Shown piece after piece: positions 16,541 through 20,897 of a DNA stretch of 20,897 bases (within the stretch, counting starts at the first letter, position 1; the number at the start of each line of letters is the position of its first letter). The notes under the pieces were generated by a model. It worked only from the letters and a program-made list of their open reading frames with translations, was not told the origin of the DNA and searched no databases. The stretch is from a virus. The stretch is from positions 1 through 20,897 of the IMG/VR virus record IMGVR_UViG_3300032242_000997; one strand, given 5' to 3'. The position numbers were made by a program, and so were the translations under genes.

Positions 16541-17383
16541 ATGTCTTTATATGTAAATGATAATGGTACGTGGAAGTTAGCTAAAGACATAAATGTTTTT
16601 AACGGCGCTACGAGTCCAGCAGCATGGAAAGAACCATTAGAAACATGGATCAATGATAATGGTACATGGAAGTTAGTTCATAAAGTAATTTATATTGCTG
16701 CAAATACAACTAACGTTAATTTATTTACACTAGTCGGTTCACCTACATCTCCAATAAGATTAAAGGTGATAATTAATTCTGGTATAACAGTTAGTTCAAC
16801 TGCTAGAACTATACCAGCTTTACAGGTTGGAAATTTTCCAACAGGATCACAAGTACTAATAACTAACCTTGGCACGATTGCAGGTTCAGGTGGTACTGGT
16901 GGTGCTGGTGCAAGTTATAGTGGAGCTACTGCAGGTTCAGCGTCAGTAGGTTTATCTGGTGGTACCGCTGTTTATGCTGACACCGCAGTAACTATCGATA
17001 ATACTAGTGGTGCTATATATGCTGGTGGCGGTGGTGGCGGTGGAGCTGCAGCTACAGTATTCACGGCTGGTAGTAAAGGATACTATACTGTCTATTACGT
17101 AGCAGGTTCAGGCGGCGGTGGTGGTGCTGGTACAGTCGGTGGAACTGGCGGAGCAGGTGGAACTGGCGCAACCTATAACGGCGGTGGTGGTGCTAATGGT
17201 ACTGCAACAGCTGGAGGTGGTGGCGGTACTGCAGCTAACACAATTACTGGCGGTGCAGGCGGAGTTAGAGGCGCTACAGGTAGTGCAGCTGGTGCAGCTG
17301 GTGGAGCTGGCGGTTACTATATCCAAGGAGATACAAACGTAACGTGGATTTCACGTGGTACTAATTTAGGTGGCGTAATATAA
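16541..17383 (+). CDS. glycine-rich tail-fibre tip adhesin (gp38-like architecture)
   Basis: 280 aa. The N-terminus holds a tandem duplication: VNDNGTWKLAK (5-15) and INDNGTWKLVH (37-47). A strand-rich leader follows (NVNLFTLVGSP, GNFPTGSQVLITNLGTIAG). From about residue 112 to 263 come glycine-rich stretches, including two runs of five to seven Gly, and a C-terminal cap with YYIQGDTNVTWISRG. This plan matches glycine-rich phage adhesins such as the gp38 tip of T2/T6/S16-type phages, where polyglycine II helices pack into a sandwich and the loops between them bind the receptor. Size is close to gp38 (about 260 aa). It directly follows fibre A. Receptor unknown; the loops are the expected host-range determinants. 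Confidence 0.72.
   Translation: MSLYVNDNGTWKLAKDINVFNGATSPAAWKEPLETWINDNGTWKLVHKVIYIAANTTNVNLFTLVGSPTSPIRLKVIINSGITVSSTARTIPALQVGNFPTGSQVLITNLGTIAGSGGTGGAGASYSGATAGSASVGLSGGTAVYADTAVTIDNTSGAIYAGGGGGGGAAATVFTAGSKGYYTVYYVAGSGGGGGAGTVGGTGGAGGTGATYNGGGGANGTATAGGGGGTAANTITGGAGGVRGATGSAAGAAGGAGGYYIQGDTNVTWISRGTNLGGVI
16556..16676 (+). repeat. 32-codon direct repeat in the adhesin N-terminus
   Basis: A 25-nt block at 16556-16580 recurs at 16652-16676 with one mismatch, an offset of 96 nt. Both copies encode the NDNGTWKL element. Intervening sequence is not repeated, so this is a partial tandem duplication or two copies of a short beta module. Confidence 0.75.
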
Positions 17384-17387
17384 TTAA

Positions 17388-17392
17388 AAGGA
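17388..17392 (+). promoter_or_regulatory. Shine-Dalgarno AAGGA for the gene at 17400
   Basis: AAGGA in the 16-nt gap after the adhesin, seven bases before the ATG at 17400. It indicates independent initiation of the small two-gene cassette. Confidence 0.7.
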
Positions 17393-17399
17393 AAATAAA

Positions 17400-17759
17400 A
17401 TGGCTTTACTTAAGATTAAAATAGTTGGTGCAGAAGAGGATTCAATCCTAATTAAATATGCTACCGAGAACAGTGAAAAATCTATCGATGAGTATGATGC
17501 TGTTGCATATCAACCTAAAACTTTAGGCTTTGCAACGATTGAAGACTTTGTGGCAGGTATACAGCCAGCTTTATTAGATATGGCGATTGCTCGTGATAAC
17601 TTAGAAAAATGTGCTAAGGTACAGATGGATCTATCAATGTGGGTAGGTCATGAATCAGAACATGCATATGCTACACTCAGCGATCATAATGCAAGTTTAA
17701 TTACAAACGAAGCTTTAGCAAACCCAGAAGTATCTATTGATGGTGCCAGTGGTGCATGA
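17400..17759 (+). CDS. small protein of unknown function, first of a two-gene cassette
   Basis: 119 aa, not recognised. The first 40 residues are mixed strand with alternating charge (LKIKIVGAEEDSILIKYA, then SIDEYDAVAYQP). The middle is helical and rich in Leu and Ala (IEDFVAGIQPALLDMAIARDNLEK). A His-containing segment, GHESEHAYATLSDHN (83-97), follows. The protein ends DGASGA, two residue triplets identical to the collagen-like motif used elsewhere in the window. The gene has a good Shine-Dalgarno and its stop overlaps the next gene as ATGA, so the two are likely co-translated. A place directly after a tip adhesin suggests a fibre-assembly chaperone or an accessory virion protein, but nothing in the sequence proves it. 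No signal peptide or membrane segment. Confidence 0.65.
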   Translation: MALLKIKIVGAEEDSILIKYATENSEKSIDEYDAVAYQPKTLGFATIEDFVAGIQPALLDMAIARDNLEKCAKVQMDLSMWVGHESEHAYATLSDHNASLITNEALANPEVSIDGASGA

Positions 17760-18316
17760 TAAACAATGATGTGAATTGTGGTGGATTTATCTACTGTACA
17801 ACTCACTGGGGTCCACACGAAAAGAAAAAGTTTCACAACGTAGGCAACGGATTATGGCATCAATATATGTTCTTTATTGATGGTGAGTTAGAAGTAGAAT
17901 TTAGGGACACCGAAGATGGAGAGATAACATCTTCAATTAATACACGAGAATATGATGTCAATGGAGTTGACTTTGATAAGAGATTAGTCGATTGCCTTCA
18001 AAGATCTAAGTATGAGACTATGATTACTAAACATGAAGGAAGTACTGTCATGTTTTTTAATCCAATATCTGAGACGAGACTACTTAAAATTAATGTCTTT
18101 AAAGAAGGCACATATCAAGTAGGTTCAGATAAAAGAATTAGCATTATTTGTATACAAAAAGAGATGTATGCAAATGGAAATAGAATGGTACCAATGCAAT
18201 ATGCTACTGTATGGCCTGGAAAGAAAGCTGAAATAGTTATACCTGAAAATGCTATATGCGCTGCAGTAACATATTCAGATGATTTAGATCAAATGATAGA
18301 ACACATGTACAAATAA
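17756..18316 (+). CDS. unknown protein with cupin-like N-terminal half, second of the cassette
   Basis: 186 aa, not recognised. The N-terminal half has clustered His (17, 21, 27, 35) and the run YMFFIDGELEVEF (37-49), which recalls one arm of a cupin-type double-stranded beta-helix (HxnH...G.L..Y.F.DGELEVE). The C-terminal half is also strand-rich, ending in KKAEIVIPENAICAAVTYS. The second cupin motif is not evident, so the fold is only a suggestion. Unlike its neighbours, the protein has several Cys (8, 14 and others) and no repeats, low Gly and Thr, and normal charged content, so it looks like a soluble globular protein and not a fibre. The start overlaps the preceding stop by four bases (ATGA). 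Candidate roles are a fibre chaperone, a sugar or metal binding accessory, or a fibre-modifying protein. Confidence 0.6.
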   Translation: MINNDVNCGGFIYCTTHWGPHEKKKFHNVGNGLWHQYMFFIDGELEVEFRDTEDGEITSSINTREYDVNGVDFDKRLVDCLQRSKYETMITKHEGSTVMFFNPISETRLLKINVFKEGTYQVGSDKRISIICIQKEMYANGNRMVPMQYATVWPGKKAEIVIPENAICAAVTYSDDLDQMIEHMYK

Positions 18317-18328
18317 ACGGGATTAAAA

Positions 18329-19381
18329 ATGGCAAGCTTAACATTAAGAAGTACAAAAGGATCACCTCTCACTATAGATGAGGTAGATAATAATTTTATA
18401 GCGTTAAACAACGACGTTGGTACACGTTTGCTTACATCCACGTATACTGCTACGGACATTTTAACTAAAATTAAAACTGTAGACGGAAATGGTTCGGGTC
18501 TTGATGCAGATCTTCTTAATGGACTGCCATCAAATTGGACAAACCAACAATACAGTATCGTAGCAAGAGATTCTAACGGCAGCTTTGCTGCTCAAACTAT
18601 TACTGCAGCTACGTTTTCTGGTCCATTAACAGGCAACGTAACTGGTAACGTAACTGGTAACTTAACAGGAAATTCTGCTGGTGTTCATACCGGTAATGTA
18701 ACTGGTAATTTAACAGGCATGACATATGGTGGTCATGTTGGTGCTGTTGCTGGAGATGTTATTGGTAATTTAACAGGTAATGTTGCAGGAAATGTTATTG
18801 GAAATACTGCTGGTACACATACTGGTCCAGTTGTAGGTAACGTAACTGGCAATTTATCTGGTAATGCTGATACTGTAACTAACGGTGTATATACTAATGG
18901 ATCATATAGTAATCCAGGTTGGATCACTGCATTAGCTGGTTCAAAAGTAACAGCTATTCCAAACTCATCATTAACAAATTCAGCTATTACTATTAATGGA
19001 AATACTGTGTCTCTTGGAGGTACTACTACAATAGCTTCAGGATTTGGTACAGGACAAACATATTCAGACGTTTCTGGTTCTAGATCTGTATCTGTAACGT
19101 ATACAAATAGCACTGCAAACTTAATATGGGTATCAGCTACTATTACAACATCAACTTATGCTGGTGAAGTTAATGAAGGCGAGAGTAATAGTTTAACTGC
19201 TTCGGTTAATGGTAGTGTAGTATGGGAAGAAAGTTTAACAGATCCATATTGGGGAGTTGTTAGAGCATGTCATCCACAATTTTTTGTGCCGGCGGGTTCT
19301 ACATATCGTATTGATTTTAGCCATGAAGATGGTAATTCAGAATATACTATTGCAGTACAACGTTGGGTAGAGTTGAGATAA
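18329..19381 (+). CDS. tail fibre protein B with Gly-x-x-x repeat shaft
   Basis: 350 aa. The N-terminal domain (1-66) is paralogous to fibre A, sharing MASLTLRS, KG.PLT, GSGLDADLL and about 45 of 66 residues, with extensive silent and replacement changes in DNA, so the duplication is not recent. Residues 98-181 form 21 tetrapeptides with Gly at every fourth position (mostly GNVT, GNLT, GNVA). A segment matching fibre A (NSAITINGNTVSLGG) follows, then a unique C-terminal domain of about 110 residues with EVNEGESNSLTASVNG and a Trp/His-containing end (DPYWG, ACHPQFFVPAGS, VQRWVELR). The last domain is the likely receptor-facing part. The plan suggests a fibre that uses the same attachment site as fibre A but a different distal domain. 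Gap of 12 nt upstream with only a weak GGGA. Confidence 0.75.
   Translation: MASLTLRSTKGSPLTIDEVDNNFIALNNDVGTRLLTSTYTATDILTKIKTVDGNGSGLDADLLNGLPSNWTNQQYSIVARDSNGSFAAQTITAATFSGPLTGNVTGNVTGNLTGNSAGVHTGNVTGNLTGMTYGGHVGAVAGDVIGNLTGNVAGNVIGNTAGTHTGPVVGNVTGNLSGNADTVTNGVYTNGSYSNPGWITALAGSKVTAIPNSSLTNSAITINGNTVSLGGTTTIASGFGTGQTYSDVSGSRSVSVTYTNSTANLIWVSATITTSTYAGEVNEGESNSLTASVNGSVVWEESLTDPYWGVVRACHPQFFVPAGSTYRIDFSHEDGNSEYTIAVQRWVELR
18620..18871 (+). repeat. 21 x tetrapeptide repeat, Gly-x-x-x (GNVT/GNLT)
   Basis: 84 residues in strict four-residue phase with Gly first in every unit. A higher-order pattern is visible: GNSAGVHT and GNTAGTHT, 11 units apart, each followed within two units by GNVTGNL. 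DNA also repeats locally (ggtaacgtaact in tandem at 18644-18667). Confidence 0.85.
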
Positions 19382-19382
19382 T

Positions 19383-19730
19383 ATGGCAGCTATAACTAAT
19401 TTTTATATCGATACTGGTTCCAACTTTGGAGCAGTCATCACAGTTAAAGGTTCTGATGGACTTCCGTTACGATTGACAGGTTTTACTGTTGAATCATACA
19501 TTCGCAAGTCATACGCATCAAAAACTCATATTGATTTTCATGCTCAGGTTTATTCTGAAGTTGGTGGGCAGATTAGAGTATCATTATCTAACGCTGATAC
19601 TAATGCAGTCAAACCTGGTAGATACATGTATGACATTGAGATAACTCAAACTTCGACTGGTGAGAAGCTAAGAGTTTCTGAGGGCATAATTATATTCACC
19701 CCACAAATAACAAAGCCAGATCCAACTTAG
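19383..19730 (+). CDS. small fibre-associated structural protein
   Basis: 115 aa, a single strand-rich domain: AAITNFYIDTGSNFGAVITV, then LRLTGFTVESYIRKSY, then VKPGRYMYDIEIT, ending in IIIFTPQITKP. Proteins of this plan (DGxPLxLTGyT..IRKS... GRYxYDVEI) are frequent in marine phages immediately upstream of collagen-like fibre genes, as here; some resemble N-terminal domains of phage upper baseplate or fibre proteins. The likely role is a connector or immunoglobulin-like decoration at the fibre base. The ATG is one base after the stop of fibre B with no strong Shine-Dalgarno, suggesting coupling. The TAG stop overlaps the AGGAAAG ribosome binding site of the next gene. Function unproven. Confidence 0.65.
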   Translation: MAAITNFYIDTGSNFGAVITVKGSDGLPLRLTGFTVESYIRKSYASKTHIDFHAQVYSEVGGQIRVSLSNADTNAVKPGRYMYDIEITQTSTGEKLRVSEGIIIFTPQITKPDPT

Positions 19731-19739
19731 GAAAGTAAT

Positions 19740-20897
19740 ATGGCATTAGGAGATGTTTACGCAGAAGTCACCGCGGTAGGTATACAAGGCTTATCAGGTG
19801 GCGGAGGCACAGGTAACGGAGCTACAGGATCTACTGGTCCTTATGGAGCTACTGGTGCAACGGGCCCGATAGGTGCAAGTGGTGCTACTGGTGTAGGTAC
19901 TGCGGGTGCAACTGGTGCAACCGGTTCTCAAGGTATTCAAGGTGCTTCAGGTGTAGGCGAAGGTAGTCATGGTGCTACCGGTGCAACAGGCCCTCAAGGT
20001 GCATCTGGTGTAGATGGTGCAAGCGGATATGTAGGTCACGATGGTGCAACCGGTGAAAAAGGAAAAGGTGCAACTGGTGCTAGTGGAGCTACTGGTTATC
20101 AAGGAGCTAGTGGTGCAAGCGGTGCTACAGGTGAAATAGGTTCAACAGGGTTAACTGGTGCTACCGGTTCAGGTTTAACTGGTGCAACAGGTGCTACAGG
20201 TGAAATAGGTTCAACAGGTTTAACTGGTGCAACAGGCGCCGGTTTAACAGGCGCAACAGGTATTGGTGCAAGTGGTGCAACTGGTACACAAGGTGCAAGC
20301 GGTATCGGATTTACAGGTGCAACTGGTGCAACTGGTTCATTAGGTCCAGTTGGTGCATCAGGCGCAGGCGGTGCTTCAGGCTATGTAGGTCGAGATGGTG
20401 CAACTGGTATTAGAGGTGCATCAGGTTCAACAGGTTTAACTGGTGCTACAGGTAACTTAGGTCCTGTTGGTGCATCAGGTGCAGGTGTAATACAAGAAAC
20501 ACTATTCACAACAGACGGAACAACAGACGAACAGCTACTTGAAGTCATCGATACTGCAACAGTAAGAAGTAGTAAGTTTGAGATGCAAGTTACTCGTGGT
20601 TCTGATGTACAAGTAAGTGAACTTAGGTTACTACATGACGCAGCAAACGTATTCTTAAACGAGTATGGTGTATTAGGCCCAGATCTTGGCACGTTCGCAA
20701 CATACTTCTCACCATTAGTAAATAACTATTCATCACCAAGTATAAATACTGGTGGAGTATCATACTGGAATGGATCAAACCTTCGAGTATACACAACAAG
20801 TAACACTGTAATACAAGCGTTACAATCGATCATTATAGGCCTTGAAGTTAGGTTAAACTCAAGTGCATATACAGTACAAACTACCTCTAAGTTTACT
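19740..20897 (+). CDS. collagen-like tail fibre protein (3' partial)
   Basis: The ATG at 19740 is preceded by AGGAAAG (19729-19735) and the frame is open for 386 codons to the end of the window. A short N-terminal lead, [17 protein letters not shown], is followed by a collagen-like tract (about 19818-20486) of [12 protein letters not shown] and GYV triplets. Unlike the tract in the first gene this one includes charged triplets (GEK, GHD, GRD, GEI). A non-repetitive domain begins at about 20487 ([26 protein letters not shown]) and continues past the window end. That domain, with FEMQVTRGS and [15 protein letters not shown], resembles ones I recall after collagen-like tracts in marine phage fibres. 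The protein is likely trimeric and extended on the virion surface. Since the 3' end is missing, total length and distal domain are unknown. Confidence 0.8.
   Translation, partial: MALGDVYAEVTAVGIQGLSGGGGTGNGATGSTGPYGATGATGPIGASGATGVGTAGATGATGSQGIQGASGVGEGSHGATGATGPQGASGVDGASGYVGHDGATGEKGKGATGASGATGYQGASGASGATGEIGSTGLTGATGSGLTGATGATGEIGSTGLTGATGAGLTGATGIGASGATGTQGASGIGFTGATGATGSLGPVGASGAGGASGYVGRDGATGIRGASGSTGLTGATGNLGPVGASGAGVIQETLFTTDGTTDEQLLEVIDTATVRSSKFEMQVTRGSDVQVSELRLLHDAANVFLNEYGVLGPDLGTFATYFSPLVNNYSSPSINTGGVSYWNGSNLRVYTTSNTVIQALQSIIIGLEVRLNSSAYTVQTTSKFT
19818..20486 (+). repeat. collagen-like Gly-X-Y tract with an internal 69-nt duplication
   Basis: Gly at every third residue for about 220 residues with a few short interruptions. 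A 41-nt block at 20121-20161 recurs at 20190-20230 with one mismatch (offset 69 nt, 23 codons), marking a recent in-frame tandem duplication. A second block (TTAGGTCC(A/T)GTTGGTGCATCAGG) occurs near 20340 and 20458. Confidence 0.8.

Noticed and set aside
17108-17342. Reading frames in other phases over the glycine-rich region (for example a Cys/Ser/Thr-rich minus-strand frame)
   Set aside because: Low-complexity shadows of GGT/GGC/GCA repeats; no ribosome binding site and the composition is an artefact of the repeat.
18733-19113. Minus-strand frame of 126 codons opposite fibre B
   Set aside because: It arises because the GGTAAC-type repeats lack stops on the opposite strand; Pro/Val-rich shadow with no support.
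20381-20692. Minus-strand frame of 103 codons in the last gene
   Set aside because: Antisense of the collagen-like tract (Pro/Val-rich shadow); the plus-strand frame is the real gene.
20741-20748. Fourth exact TATAAATA
   Set aside because: Inside the partial collagen-like gene (encodes S-I-N-T) with no gene start in the remaining window to serve.
1-20897. Circular or terminally redundant genome with the two edge collagen-like genes being one gene
   Set aside because: The last frame ends on a codon boundary at 20897 while the first gene is read from base 2, so joining the ends would be out of frame, and the last gene has already left its collagen tract.

Overview
The window is a continuous stretch of late virion-structure genes from a T4-like contractile-tailed phage (Caudoviricetes, myovirus morphology), most plausibly a marine one. 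The evidence is a run of baseplate-wedge genes in T4-like order (homologues of gp25, gp6, gp7 and gp8) followed by a very large DUF4815-type structural protein and several tail-fibre or adhesin genes. The fibres use Gly-Ala-Thr/Gly-Ala-Ser collagen-like tracts and N-terminal domains of the kind seen in marine T4-like phages. All genes are on the plus strand. Non-coding DNA totals about 101 nt in ten gaps, the largest 32 nt. No tRNA, integrase, IS element, CRISPR array, replication gene or metabolic gene was seen, so host and genus cannot be fixed from the window alone.

Layout. (1) 2-2737: a large collagen-like fibre protein whose 5' end lies outside the window, a PAAR-type spike-tip protein, and a short collagen-like protein that shares a beta domain with the first. 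(2) 2737-9994: baseplate wedge block with gp25, gp6, a shortened gp7, an unrecognised 235-aa structural protein, and a gp8 enlarged to 944 aa by a repeat-filled insertion of about 545 residues. (3) 10027-15495: an 1822-aa DUF4815 protein, preceded in the largest gap by an exact T4-type late promoter motif (TATAAATA) and a ribosome binding site. (4) 15497-20897: host-recognition block with a 68-aa coiled-coil protein, fibre A, a glycine-rich tip adhesin, two small unrecognised proteins, fibre B (paralogous to fibre A at its N-terminus), a 115-aa fibre-associated protein, and a collagen-like fibre protein that runs off the 3' end.

How the genes work together (inference from family knowledge): gp25, gp6, gp7 and gp8 form the wedges around the central spike, which the PAAR protein would tip. 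The DUF4815 protein and the collagen-like proteins would decorate the baseplate. Fibres A and B would share one attachment domain and carry different distal parts, with the glycine-rich protein as a separate receptor-binding tip. Translation looks coupled: four junctions are one-base stop/start overlaps (TAATG) and one is ATGA.

The most interesting features are the coexistence of three glycine-periodic fibre architectures (Gly every 3, Gly every 4, and poly-Gly), an insertable beta module present in two adjacent structural genes, and the unexplained two-gene cassette between the adhesin and fibre B. I do not see a clearly new enzymatic or defence system; the novelty is in modular assembly of host-recognition proteins.
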